Positions 7,506-16,899 of a DNA stretch of 64,000 nucleotides are shown in pieces. The translations under genes and the position numbers were made by a program. Under the pieces are notes generated by a model. The model made no database searches. It was not told the DNA's origin and was given only the letters and a program-made list of their open reading frames with translations. Location of the stretch: positions 1 through 64,000 of the forward strand of contig NZ_JASJHF010000014.1 of assembly GCF_033791185.1 (NCBI RefSeq). Reading direction: 5' to 3'. This DNA comes from Moritella sp033791185. GTDB taxonomy: Bacteria; Pseudomonadota; Gammaproteobacteria; Enterobacterales; Moritellaceae. The first letter of the stretch is position 1. Each line of letters begins with the position of its first letter.

Positions 7506-9617
7506 ATGGACTCTTTAAATCTCGACATTAGCGCACAAATAGCCACGTTAGAGGCGCAGCAGCAGCAGCGTAAAAAGCAGGTAAGCCTAGCGCATGCCAT
7601 TGATGCCATTAATGCTAGAACACAACCTATAGCTGATCCAATGGCCTTATATAGTGCCAATATGCAGGCTTTTAAGCAGTATATTCCCGATGTTCATCAG
7701 TCTTTTGTTAATTACCAGCCGAGTAAGTTTGAATTAGCACATGTTGGTGATGCTTTGCACTTAGTCGATGTTGATAATAACCTAGTGCTGGGCGAGAATT
7801 ATTTTCACGATAGCCTGATTGATTTTGAGCAATACCGTATTAATCCGCAGTTGGCGCGTATTGACTTTGAAGAAGAAATTAACAGCGTTGGCGATTTTAT
7901 TCATGTTAAATACCTCAACCAATTTATTCGTGCATTAAAGGGGATTAACCAAAAACATAAAGCCGAATTCGTGTTGCCGGAAGCGGTTAACATGATGGTA
8001 TTCTTTGGTTTAGGTTTAGGTTACTTCTTACCTGAAATGCTCGATAAGCACAGTGTTAAACGGTTATATATCTATGAACCTGAAAATGACTTCTTTTATG
8101 CAAGTCTGTTTACGTTAGATTGGGCCAGTATTTTACAACGTCTTGATGAAAGTGGCAGTAGTTTGCACTTGTGTCTGGGCGCTGACGAAGAGTTATTCTT
8201 TAATGATATCTCGCATGAATTAATGGTTAAAGGACGTTATGATTCAACGTTCAGCTTTTGCTATCAGCATTATGAAACCGAACAAACGAATAGTGCATTA
8301 GAAAAATTCAATCAGCAGAACTTTCACATAGCCTTTGGGTTAGGCTTCTTTGATGATAGTTTACTGGCGCTCGCACACCAATATCATACCCTGAATCAAC
8401 ACATACCGTTACTTGCGGATGTTGAACCGTTACCTGAATGTGAAACCCGTTCGGTATTTATCTTGGGGAATGGTCCGTCACTTGATGAACATATAGAGTT
8501 CATTCGAGCGCATCGTGACAAGGTATTACTGGTGAGTGGTGGGACGACAATTAGGGCGCTACAGCAATACGGAATTACCCCTGATTTCCATTTGGAAATG
8601 GAGCGTACTAAGGTTACTTATACCGTATTAAAGTCGGTTGATGACGATGAATATTTAAAATCAATTCCGTTACTGACCCTAAATACCATCACGCCTGATG
8701 TGACCAATTTATTTGATCGAAAATTGATGGGCATGAAACTGCAAGAACCATCAACTGAGATCATTACCAATCCGAAATTAGGTTGTGACAGTGACAATCT
8801 AACGACATTAATATTTGCTAATCCAACCGTATCTAACTTGGCACTGTCATACTTTACCCGAATGGGTTTCAAAAATATTTACTTGTTTGGTGTTGATCTT
8901 GGTTTTGCGGGTAAAGCCCATCACAGTAAAAAAAGTATTTACTATAACCAGTCTGGCGAAGATAAGTTATTGTTTAATAAGAAAGAATTATCTAGCTTTG
9001 TGTCCTCTGGTAACCATGCCGAGGAAGTCGAAACGACGATGATTTTCCAAATGTCAGGCAAAGGTATGGGTGAGTTATTAGCCTACTATCCAGAAGTGAA
9101 ATGCTATAATTTGGGTAGTGGTATTAAGATCGAAAATACCATACCAACTTACCAAGAAGATGTTGTATTGACAGACGAGGTGTTTGATAAAGCCGAATTT
9201 GTTGATCGCATGTTGGCACATTACTCTGCGGATACACAAGTATTAGCTAAGCAATACAGTGCTATTTTAGAACAAGATATTTTTGCTGATTTTGTCGATA
9301 AGATGATCGCTTTGATTAAATCACCGATTGTCACTCGTTACGATGCATTAGAGCAACTTCATCAGCAACTTAAGTTATTAAATAGTCAGTATAATACCAA
9401 GCATGCCTTTTTAGTGGAGTTATTAAACGGTACCCTACAGCACTGCCATGCGGCATTAATTAAAATGTTGCTCTTGCCTGCATCCCCTGAGCAAGGCTTA
9501 ATTTACTATCAACAGGGCCTCGATATTTTTATTAACTACCTAGAAGCAGCAAAGGTGAAATATCAGCGAGAACTCTTTGAAGTAGATCAAACCGATGTGT
9601 CAGGTTTTTGGAAATAG
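7506..9617 (+). CDS. Maf-type flagellin glycosylation protein (motility accessory factor, DUF115)
   Basis: A 703-residue cytoplasmic protein of the 6-hydroxymethylpterin-pyrophosphokinase-like MAF family. Visible features are the N-terminal variable region, FFGLGLGYFLPEML (about 166-179) with YEPENDFFYASL (about 190-201), then the core motif FILGNGPSLDEHI (about 318-330) and LFGVDLGFAGKAHHS (about 460). Members transfer nonulosonic sugars such as pseudaminic acid to flagellin serine/threonine residues. It sits 9 bases after the FliT-like gene at the end of the flagellin block, so flagellins 1-3 are the likely substrates. No nonulosonate synthesis genes lie in this window. Confidence 0.88.
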   Translation: MDSLNLDISAQIATLEAQQQQRKKQVSLAHAIDAINARTQPIADPMALYSANMQAFKQYIPDVHQSFVNYQPSKFELAHVGDALHLVDVDNNLVLGENYFHDSLIDFEQYRINPQLARIDFEEEINSVGDFIHVKYLNQFIRALKGINQKHKAEFVLPEAVNMMVFFGLGLGYFLPEMLDKHSVKRLYIYEPENDFFYASLFTLDWASILQRLDESGSSLHLCLGADEELFFNDISHELMVKGRYDSTFSFCYQHYETEQTNSALEKFNQQNFHIAFGLGFFDDSLLALAHQYHTLNQHIPLLADVEPLPECETRSVFILGNGPSLDEHIEFIRAHRDKVLLVSGGTTIRALQQYGITPDFHLEMERTKVTYTVLKSVDDDEYLKSIPLLTLNTITPDVTNLFDRKLMGMKLQEPSTEIITNPKLGCDSDNLTTLIFANPTVSNLALSYFTRMGFKNIYLFGVDLGFAGKAHHSKKSIYYNQSGEDKLLFNKKELSSFVSSGNHAEEVETTMIFQMSGKGMGELLAYYPEVKCYNLGSGIKIENTIPTYQEDVVLTDEVFDKAEFVDRMLAHYSADTQVLAKQYSAILEQDIFADFVDKMIALIKSPIVTRYDALEQLHQQLKLLNSQYNTKHAFLVELLNGTLQHCHAALIKMLLLPASPEQGLIYYQQGLDIFINYLEAAKVKYQRELFEVDQTDVSGFWK

Positions 9618-9731
9618 CGGGATGCTGCTGTGTTAAGCAAATTTCGGTAAGAAAAATGAAAGTGGGCTGATAAGGCTGCATCTTACTATTATTTAGGTAT
9701 ATAATTATAAGCCACTCAGACTGTTTGGCTT

Positions 9732-10919
9732 ATGATGAAAACATATTTTTTAATTCCTTTCCTCGCATTATTATCAGCATTAACGCCGCTTGCTATTGAT
9801 ATGTATCTACCGGCAATGCCTAGTATTGCCAGCGATTTTAATGTCTCTATTGAAATCATTCAAACCACACTCAGTACCTACCTATTGGGTTTTGCAATTG
9901 GTCAGCTTTTTTATGGCCCATTGGCGGACAGTTATGGCCGTAAACCTGTGCTTATTTGTGGACTTATGATCTATTTAATTGCCAGTGTGGGTATTGTTTA
10001 TGGCGACTCTATTGAACAATTTAAGTGGTTACGTTTATTACAAGCCATCGGTGGTGGGGCTGCATCGGTCGTCGTTAGCTCATTGTTACGGGATCTTTTT
10101 TCCGGTTCATTATTTTCTAAAATGATGTCTTATGTGGTGCTGTCAATGACATTGGCACCGCTCGTCGCCCCGTTAATTGGGGCGCAGTTGTTAGTCTGGT
10201 TTAGCTGGCCGAGTATTTTTGTAGCTTTGGCAATTGTGACCTTGATATGTTTGTTGATTAGCTATGTCGGAATTAAAGAAACACTGCCGAAAGAGCGTCG
10301 AGTAGCGTTTAATCTACGAAGTATATTTGCCAATTATTGGTTGATCCTAAAGAACCGAAAAGCGCTTGGTTTAATGCTCTGTGGTGGCTTTAATGTGTCT
10401 GGTATGTTTGCGTTTTTAACCGCATCACCCTTTGTGTATATTGAGTATTTTGGTGTTGACGCGCAGAATTATGGTTATCTGTTTGCATGTAATATTCTTG
10501 GCATGATGGTCGTGACATGGACGAATGCTAAGATAGTCATGCGTTTTGGTTATCAACAGATATTACGTGCTGGTATTATTATTAGTGCGGTGATCTCGGT
10601 ATTGTTTTGGTTACTTAACGCCAACCTGACATTTGGTTTAACGGGGTTGGTGATCTCAACGGTGGCCTATGTTTCGTTAATTAGCTTAATTGGGTCGAAT
10701 GTGATGACAGGGGTATTAGCTGAATTCCCCCATATATCTGGAACAGCGTCAGCATTGGCTGCCACGATCAGATTTGGATTTGGTGCACTATCAGGGGTCG
10801 TCATCAGCCTATTACACGATGGTACTCCGTTACCCATGATTATGGTTATTAGTGGCTGTGGGATATTATCCTTCCTCAGTTATTTCATATTGACGGATAG
10901 AGCAAATAAGGACAGTTAA
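9732..10919 (+). CDS. Bcr/CflA family multidrug efflux MFS transporter
   Basis: A 395-residue inner-membrane protein with about 12 hydrophobic segments. The Bcr/CflA signature is visible at the start (LTPLAIDMYLPAMPSIASDF) and in the loop after TM2 (GPLADSYGRKPVLICG), with GGGAASVVVSSLLRDLF in TM4-5. Members are proton-driven drug exporters; the substrate here is unknown. ATG codons occur at 9732 and 9735. The stop overlaps the cinA start by one base (TAATG), so the two are cotranscribed. Confidence 0.92.
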   Translation: MMKTYFLIPFLALLSALTPLAIDMYLPAMPSIASDFNVSIEIIQTTLSTYLLGFAIGQLFYGPLADSYGRKPVLICGLMIYLIASVGIVYGDSIEQFKWLRLLQAIGGGAASVVVSSLLRDLFSGSLFSKMMSYVVLSMTLAPLVAPLIGAQLLVWFSWPSIFVALAIVTLICLLISYVGIKETLPKERRVAFNLRSIFANYWLILKNRKALGLMLCGGFNVSGMFAFLTASPFVYIEYFGVDAQNYGYLFACNILGMMVVTWTNAKIVMRFGYQQILRAGIIISAVISVLFWLLNANLTFGLTGLVISTVAYVSLISLIGSNVMTGVLAEFPHISGTASALAATIRFGFGALSGVVISLLHDGTPLPMIMVISGCGILSFLSYFILTDRANKDS

Positions 10920-12199
10920 TGCGGATTGAATTTATTAGTACTGGTGACGAAGTATTATCAGGCCAAATTGTCGATACGAATGCGGCATGGATATCACAAT
11001 ATTTTTTTCACCAAGGTCGTGAGTTTACACGTCGTTATACCGTGGCGGATGATCTCGAGTCGTTGATTGATATTATAACTGAAACCAGTCTTAGAGCAGA
11101 TGTGGTGATCATTAATGGTGGTTTGGGACCAACATCAGATGATTTAAGCGCTGAAGCAGCGGCGAAAGCCATGGGCGTTCCATTAATACTCTCGCAAGTA
11201 TGGCACGATCATTTAGTGGTTAAATATGCCAAGTCCAATCGTACTTTGTCGGTGAGTAATGAAAAACAAGCTTGGTTACCAAAGGGTTGTGAAATCGTTG
11301 ATAACCCAGTCGGTACAGCATGTGGCTTTAGCTTTCAATTTAATCGCGCGCGCTTTTATTTTACCCCTGGGGTACCCAGTGAATTTAAGCACATGGTGAC
11401 CGAACAGATACTGCCTGACATTCAGCAGCGTTTTACACCGGTTACCATACCAACACTGCTCAAGATTAAAACCTTTGGTATTTCAGAGTCGGCGTTAACT
11501 GAACGCTTAGCGGCGTTATCATTACCGAGCTCTATCACGTTAGGATTTAGAGTCGATTTTCCCACTGTTGAAGTAAAATTGTTATCGACGGTTGAAGCTG
11601 ATTTAAGCAGAGCACGTGCCTTAGTCAATGCTGAACTAGGTGAATTGATCTTATATGAAGGTGATGGTAGTTTTGCTGCGTATTTACAAAATGTAATGCT
11701 AGAAAAAGGGCATACCTTATCCCTTGCTGAATCATGCACTGGTGGTTTAATTGCTAGTGAGTTGATTGCCGTTGCGGGCAGTTCTGGTTATCTGGATTCA
11801 AGTCATGTTACTTACAGTAACGAATCGAAGAGCCGTTTAGTAAATGTTGATAAAACTACTATTACTCAGCACGGTGCAGTATCCATGGAAGTGGCTGCTG
11901 AAATGGCAGAAGGCGCCATGTTAAATGCGGGTGTCGATTTTGGTATTGCGGTGTCAGGGATTGCCGGACCCGGCGGTGGCAGCGAAGATAAACCTGTTGG
12001 TACGGTTGCCTTTGCGCTGGCAAGTAAAACACATACTTACAGTCAATTACTCTTTATCCCACGCCGGAGCCGTCAAGGTATCAGAGGTGTGGCACTTTAT
12101 ATTGCGCTAGATATGTTGAGAAGAGAATTACTGGGGTTAGATTTATCCGCGGAATTTGGTTCGATAGAGCGTCGTGATTACCGCATTGTTGATAAGTAA
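10919..12199 (+). CDS. cinA: CinA, nicotinamide-nucleotide amidase / competence-damage protein
   Basis: A 426-residue two-domain CinA. The N-terminal MoaB-like domain (about 1-250) starts RIEFISTGDEVLSGQIVDTN and contains INGGLGPTSDDLS. The C-terminal PncC amidase domain (about 260-410) has LAESCTGGLIASELIAVAGSS and GIAGPGGGSEDKPVGTV. It recycles nicotinamide mononucleotide to nicotinate mononucleotide, and full-length CinA also has an ADP-ribose pyrophosphatase activity. It is coupled to the upstream MFS gene. recA is not next to it, unlike in some other bacteria. Confidence 0.95.
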   Translation: MRIEFISTGDEVLSGQIVDTNAAWISQYFFHQGREFTRRYTVADDLESLIDIITETSLRADVVIINGGLGPTSDDLSAEAAAKAMGVPLILSQVWHDHLVVKYAKSNRTLSVSNEKQAWLPKGCEIVDNPVGTACGFSFQFNRARFYFTPGVPSEFKHMVTEQILPDIQQRFTPVTIPTLLKIKTFGISESALTERLAALSLPSSITLGFRVDFPTVEVKLLSTVEADLSRARALVNAELGELILYEGDGSFAAYLQNVMLEKGHTLSLAESCTGGLIASELIAVAGSSGYLDSSHVTYSNESKSRLVNVDKTTITQHGAVSMEVAAEMAEGAMLNAGVDFGIAVSGIAGPGGGSEDKPVGTVAFALASKTHTYSQLLFIPRRSRQGIRGVALYIALDMLRRELLGLDLSAEFGSIERRDYRIVDK

Positions 12200-12273
12200 T
12201 GCGATAAGTTCTACTCGTATCACTCTCTAAGAAAAACAGCGTGATGAGCGGATAATCCAACCATCACCGCTTG

Positions 12274-13047
12274 TTACCATTTCTGCTTTGGCTGAAACAG
12301 TAGGTCTAATTCGTTCTTTTCGTCTTCTTTTTCTTGGCGATCTTTTAAGTCATCTGAAGATGCTTGAGTAAGCTGTTCATTGACGTCACTTAGTAAAGAA
12401 ACTAATGTCTGTTGTTTACTGGTAAGAACTTCATTCTTATCATTAATGCTGTTTAGGGTATCAATACCTTTACGCAGCAGTTGCTTACAAGAACCAAATT
12501 GACGTGTTGCACGCGCTTCATAAGCACGTTTTAATAAATTATCGATGTTGACATTAAGTTGCATTAATTCGAGTTTACGGTCTTCAATCACAAATGTTTG
12601 GGTATTCAATTTACTTTTTGCATGTTCAGCGCGTAATACCGCCCGAATTTTTTTAATTTGTTGTAGTAATACAATGGCTTCACGATCTGAATTCGGAGAG
12701 CGGAACATTTTTTCTTCGCTTTGTCCTGGCGCTTCTTTTAATTGTGCCATTTGTGCTTTGACATTCGTTAAGCGCTGTCGTATTTGCGGTAAACCTGGAT
12801 CCATTTGTAATGCCGAGGTAAGTGAATCATGCATACGGCTGTTTAATACCAACGTAAGCACTTTACTGTACGGCAGTGAGGTTGCGTTTAGCAGCAATTC
12901 TTCAGTTTCTTGAATGACTTGTTTGTGCTTGATGATGATTTGGCGCTTTTCAGTTTCAGCTTTACGCTTGAACTGTAAGATAATGTTATAGCCGATCACT
13001 AAGAATAATAGGACAGCAATCGCGATGACTATAAAGGTGAGCTTCAT
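12274..13047 (-). CDS. Unrecognised membrane-anchored coiled-coil protein
   Basis: A 257-residue protein with one N-terminal membrane segment (residues about 4-24, FIVIAIAVLLFLVIGYNIIL) followed by a long charged helical cytoplasmic region, most likely coiled coil, rich in Lys/Glu/Gln. The tail is acidic and hydrophilic (about 228-250). No enzyme motif is seen. It lies 55 bases downstream of a histidine kinase on the same strand and may be cotranscribed with it. Similar proteins are conserved hypotheticals in marine gammaproteobacteria as far as I recall; I assign no function. Confidence 0.8.
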   Translation of the reverse strand: MKLTFIVIAIAVLLFLVIGYNIILQFKRKAETEKRQIIIKHKQVIQETEELLLNATSLPYSKVLTLVLNSRMHDSLTSALQMDPGLPQIRQRLTNVKAQMAQLKEAPGQSEEKMFRSPNSDREAIVLLQQIKKIRAVLRAEHAKSKLNTQTFVIEDRKLELMQLNVNIDNLLKRAYEARATRQFGSCKQLLRKGIDTLNSINDKNEVLTSKQQTLVSLLSDVNEQLTQASSDDLKDRQEKEDEKNELDLLFQPKQKW

Positions 13048-13102
13048 TGTATAATAACCCTAAATTTGCTGCAGTACTCAGATATTACTATAAATACCTT
13101 AG

Positions 13103-13861
13103 TTAAGGTAGTGTTAACGTAAAGATACCTCCGCCAAGCGGACCGCCATTAGTCAGTGAAATATGGCCTTTTTTACCTTTGATTTTATGTGCATTAGCAA
13201 TTAATCGTGCAAAGTATAACCCTAATCCGGTACGCCCTTGTTTACAACTTAATGCCGCCATTGAGTTGTGTTGCGCCTCTAACATACTCTCTGGATAACC
13301 GCTGCCGTTGTCAGATATTTCAATGAAAAGTTGATTATCAAGGATACTCGCGGTAACCATTATTTTACCTTTACTATAACGCAGAGCATTGATAAAGACA
13401 TCGGATAACAAATAACTGACTAAGTTATGATCGCAATACCAAGCGAGGTCAGGATCAATATCGATGTTAATTTCAATGTTGTTGTTATCGCTGTATAGCT
13501 GGTTTGTAATGCAAAATTCATTGAAGTAATCGGCAATAAAACATTCAGCAATATTCAATGGTAGTTGATCTTTCTCATCACGATAAAGTGACAAAACTTG
13601 AATTAAACTACTGTTAAGACGTAATACTTCATAGTGCAAATCAGCGAGTTTAGCAGCATGCTTATCTTTCTCTGGCACGGTATTCATATCGGCAGAAATT
13701 GACTCGATGGATTGTAATAACAAGCATAATGAATTTTTCATATCATGGACGGCAGATGTCAGGATTAATGCATAATCCACTGTGTCTTTACTTGGTTTAA
13801 TGTTATCGTCTAATGAGGTCATATTATCGTTGACTAACATGAAAGTAATGATCCTTAGCAT
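13103..13861 (-). CDS. Soluble histidine kinase
   Basis: A 252-residue kinase without a membrane segment. A HisKA-type helix contains VHDMKNSLCLLLQSIES with the candidate phospho-accepting His at about residue 39. The ATPase domain shows an N box (INALRYSKG), G1 (ISDNGSGYPE) and G2 (GRTGLGLYFARLIA). There is no sensor domain before the HisKA helix, so any signal must come from a partner. No response regulator is adjacent. The start is uncertain: an internal ATG at codon 8 has AAGGA 11 bases upstream, and codon 14 is another ATG. Confidence 0.85.
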   Translation of the reverse strand: MLRIITFMLVNDNMTSLDDNIKPSKDTVDYALILTSAVHDMKNSLCLLLQSIESISADMNTVPEKDKHAAKLADLHYEVLRLNSSLIQVLSLYRDEKDQLPLNIAECFIADYFNEFCITNQLYSDNNNIEINIDIDPDLAWYCDHNLVSYLLSDVFINALRYSKGKIMVTASILDNQLFIEISDNGSGYPESMLEAQHNSMAALSCKQGRTGLGLYFARLIANAHKIKGKKGHISLTNGGPLGGGIFTLTLP

Positions 13862-13944
13862 ATCTTATTGACAAGAAATAACAGTATTCTGCTACGGTTT
13901 TGTTAGAATATAATTAATTATTTGGAATATAGAGCACATCACGA

Positions 13945-14919
13945 ATGAAGTTACAGCAATTTAGATACATAGTCGAAGTTCTCAATCACAATTTGAATGT
14001 GTCTGCGACCGCAGAAAGTCTTTATACTTCGCAGCCCGGCATCAGTAAACAAGTTCGTATGTTAGAAGATGAACTCGGTGTGCAGATCTTCGAACGTAGC
14101 GGTAAACATCTCACTAAAGTGACACCTGCTGGTAAAGATATTATTCGTATTGCTGCTGATATTCTAGGCAAAGTTGAAAGTATTAAAGCGGTCGCGAGTC
14201 AGCATACGCACCCTTCTAAAGGCACGCTAAATATCTCGACCACGCATACCCAAGCCCGTTACGCGTTGCCGAAAGTGATTAAAGGCTTTATTGAACGCTA
14301 TCCCGATGTGTCACTCAACATGCATCAAGGTACGCCTGCACAGATCAGCGATTCGGTTTCTAAAGGCACTGCTGACTTTGCTATTGCCACTGAAGCATTG
14401 CATCTATACAGTGATTTGGTGATGTTACCTTGTTATCACTGGAACCGTTCTATTATCGTTAAGCCGGGTCACCCATTAACCAAAGTCGGTAAGATCACGG
14501 TTGAAGATATCGCTAAATATTCATTGGTAACTTATGTGTTTGGTTTTACCGGCCGGTCTGAATTGGATTGTGCGTTTGATGCCGCAGGTTTAGAGCCTAA
14601 AATTGTATTTACCGCAACGGATGCTGACGTGATCAAAACTTACGTGAAATTAGGCATAGGTGTTGGCGTGTTGGCAACAATGGCATTTGATGATGCTACC
14701 GATGATGATTTAGTTCGCATCGATGCTAGCCATTTATTTACCTCGAGCACCACTAAAATTGGTTTCCGTAAAGGCACATTCTTACGTACTTATATGTATG
14801 ATTTTATGGAACGATTTGCACCACATTTAACGCGAGATATTGTTGATAAAGCGATCATGCTAAAAACAGCTGAAGAGATTGATGATATGTTTAAAGAGAT
14901 CCCGCTACCAACAAGATAA
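13945..14919 (+). CDS. cysB: CysB, LysR-type regulator of cysteine synthesis
   Basis: A 324-residue LysR regulator with near-canonical CysB sequence: MKLQQFRYIVEVLNHNLNVS, the helix-turn-helix TAESLYTSQPGISKQVRMLE (residues about 22-42), and an effector domain (about 90-300) with TTHTQARYALPKVIK, the region that binds N-acetylserine or sulfate in CysB. The length equals that of the enteric protein. It is divergent from the histidine kinase and convergent with the acyltransferase gene. It should activate sulfate assimilation genes, none of which are in the window. Confidence 0.96.
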   Translation: MKLQQFRYIVEVLNHNLNVSATAESLYTSQPGISKQVRMLEDELGVQIFERSGKHLTKVTPAGKDIIRIAADILGKVESIKAVASQHTHPSKGTLNISTTHTQARYALPKVIKGFIERYPDVSLNMHQGTPAQISDSVSKGTADFAIATEALHLYSDLVMLPCYHWNRSIIVKPGHPLTKVGKITVEDIAKYSLVTYVFGFTGRSELDCAFDAAGLEPKIVFTATDADVIKTYVKLGIGVGVLATMAFDDATDDDLVRIDASHLFTSSTTKIGFRKGTFLRTYMYDFMERFAPHLTRDIVDKAIMLKTAEEIDDMFKEIPLPTR

Positions 14920-14933
14920 CGAAATCGTATTAT

Positions 14934-14961
14934 CTCGGCTAACATTTGTTGCTTAGCCGAG
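14934..14961. terminator. Bidirectional terminator between cysB and the acyltransferase
   Basis: Perfect 9-bp arms CTCGGCTAA (14934-14942) and TTAGCCGAG (14953-14961) lie between convergent genes. The right arm includes the stop codon of the acyltransferase gene. Confidence 0.65.
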
Positions 14962-16557
14962 GCTACATTCAGTCGGTATTTTTACTTTAGTCACCGGTTT
15001 TTTCACCTCTTTCTCATGCTCCGTTGTTAATTTAAGCACCTCATTGTGAGCTGTTTGGTCAGCGATTGTTGAACAAGCATTCTCGTTAATCACATTAATT
15101 ACTTCATGGATACTTTGCGATAGCGCGTCATCGTGGTCCAGTTTTGCTATTTGTTCACTGACAATATCGATTGCACTCGCCATCACGACTTGCTCTAACT
15201 CTACAAATGCGTCTTCGATGTAGCTGGATAACCTAGTCAAATCAGGAAGGTTAGTTCGGCATGCGATCAAACCCACGTTGAGGTTATTCATATAGCTATA
15301 CAAGGTTATATTAAGTGACATTCCAGGTGGTAATGCTGATAACGGGAAGCACTCTTGCATTTTAGCTCCCATCATATACATAGGTTTACGTGGGCCAGGT
15401 ACATTGGAGATGAGTACATTGCCAACCGGTGGTAATATCGTATCCAGTTTCAATAGTTCGCTGATGACCGCCAACCCTTGGCTTGCGAGTGTATAGCTTG
15501 TTAGTGCCTCATCGGATAATAACTCGGCTTCTTGTTTTAATTTATCGCAAGATTTTTTAATTGCCATTAAACGAGCCAACGGCTCGGCTTCACTGTGTGC
15601 TAATTCAACCATGGTGATGGCAATGCGATTATTCGATGTGATGTCGTTCGGGTCGCGCAAGCTCACTGGAATTTGCGCTGTGAGTGGTTGTTTAAGCTGA
15701 TAGTCAAGAGTAGCTAAATAACGCTGTAAAGCAATATCACAAATACATACCACGACATCATTTATCGTTGTTCCCGCTATTTTTCCAATGTTCTTTACAC
15801 GTGAGAGGGGAAGTATGCTGGTTGCTGCTCGACGCGCCCGTTTCGGACTAACAGAAAAAGGGGTTTTAGGTGCAGTAAAAGGAGTTGGAATATTGGCTTT
15901 ATAGATATTCACGCCTTGTAATATTAACTTAGAACCAAGCCCTAGAATTGAGGGTATTGCGCGTACTTGCTTGGTTAATACAGCACTGTTGTGCTTTAAT
16001 TTATTAACTAAACTTGCTTTGACTTTACTATTGTCTTGTTTACCCTCAAAGCCTTTTTGGCTCCAAAATGCTTGTAACTTTCCGTCGGCTTGTGCTGATA
16101 AATAGCTAAGGATAATTCTGTTCGCTTTAGCACCATCGGTAAATGCATGATGTAATTTAAGATAGATGGCAAATTGATTATTACTCAGACCTGAAATTAA
16201 ATGCATCTCCCATAACGGCCTGCCACGATCCATTAGGTTTGAGTGTGCGTGTTCTATATATTCAATGAGTTGCTCTCGTGCGCCGGGTTCTGGTAACCGT
16301 ATACGACGCACATGATAATCAAGGTCAACGTTATCATCTTCTTGCCAGTTCATCATACCTGAATAAGTGGTGTGTAATTTATAATTGAAAGGGGTTTCTA
16401 CTTGTGTGAATCGCATCAGTTGTTGGTACAAATCTTTACCGTAATCACCTTGATAATCGCTTGGAATATCGAATATTTGCAGTGCAGCGACATGGTTTGG
16501 TCGTGATACTGTTTCACAATATAGGAACCCCATGTCGGGTAGAGTGAGTGATTTCAT
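14953..16557 (-). CDS. Wax ester synthase / diacylglycerol acyltransferase (WS/DGAT family)
   Basis: A 534-residue WS/DGAT bifunctional acyltransferase. The catalytic HHxxxDG motif is intact as LHHAFTDGAK (His136, His137, Asp141). PLWEMHL precedes it at about 115-120, and the second conserved block ISNVPGPRKPMYMMGAK lies near residue 390. The enzyme joins acyl-CoA to long-chain alcohols or diacylglycerol at the inner membrane to make storage lipid. Length is somewhat above the family norm because of a hydrophilic C-terminal tail (about 460-534). It stands alone, with no fatty acyl reductase gene nearby. Confidence 0.9.
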   Translation of the reverse strand: MKSLTLPDMGFLYCETVSRPNHVAALQIFDIPSDYQGDYGKDLYQQLMRFTQVETPFNYKLHTTYSGMMNWQEDDNVDLDYHVRRIRLPEPGAREQLIEYIEHAHSNLMDRGRPLWEMHLISGLSNNQFAIYLKLHHAFTDGAKANRIILSYLSAQADGKLQAFWSQKGFEGKQDNSKVKASLVNKLKHNSAVLTKQVRAIPSILGLGSKLILQGVNIYKANIPTPFTAPKTPFSVSPKRARRAATSILPLSRVKNIGKIAGTTINDVVVCICDIALQRYLATLDYQLKQPLTAQIPVSLRDPNDITSNNRIAITMVELAHSEAEPLARLMAIKKSCDKLKQEAELLSDEALTSYTLASQGLAVISELLKLDTILPPVGNVLISNVPGPRKPMYMMGAKMQECFPLSALPPGMSLNITLYSYMNNLNVGLIACRTNLPDLTRLSSYIEDAFVELEQVVMASAIDIVSEQIAKLDHDDALSQSIHEVINVINENACSTIADQTAHNEVLKLTTEHEKEVKKPVTKVKIPTECSLG

Positions 16558-16899
16558 TTATATTTCCCTAATGTTTGCAGATCGGACAGCTGGTTAGGTC
16601 ATACGATTAATACATAGAATAAGTGACCTAATGAGTAGAGAGTAATTAGCCGCTAAAGTCATTAGCTGCTGCTCTATTCACTGCTATTTACACCTGAAAG
16701 TATGAGGATTTTTCTCATGGGGTAATGAGCATTTAGATAAATGAGTAATCAAAGGGGTGGGGAGAGGGTAATACCTGTTATGAGGCTGGGTAGGGGCACT
16801 TTTTTATGGATATAAAAAAGCCAGAATAGTGATAAACACATTCTGGCTTTTATTCTTTCTAGCGCTAAATCAGTGAGACTTATTTAGCTTAGAATCAGA
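16558..16899. other. 342-base gap between sdaA and the acyltransferase
   Basis: No gene is seen. The right half holds the sdaA terminator (16815-16851). The left half must contain the promoter for the leftward acyltransferase gene; I could not pick one out confidently. Confidence 0.6.
16811..16851 (-). terminator. rho-independent terminator of sdaA
   Basis: Arms AAAAGCCAGAAT (16816-16827) and ATTCTGGCTTTT (16840-16851) are perfect complements over 12 bp. Read leftward, the hairpin is followed by a T-run (complement of the A-run at 16814-16819). It lies about 50 bases beyond the sdaA stop. Confidence 0.85.
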
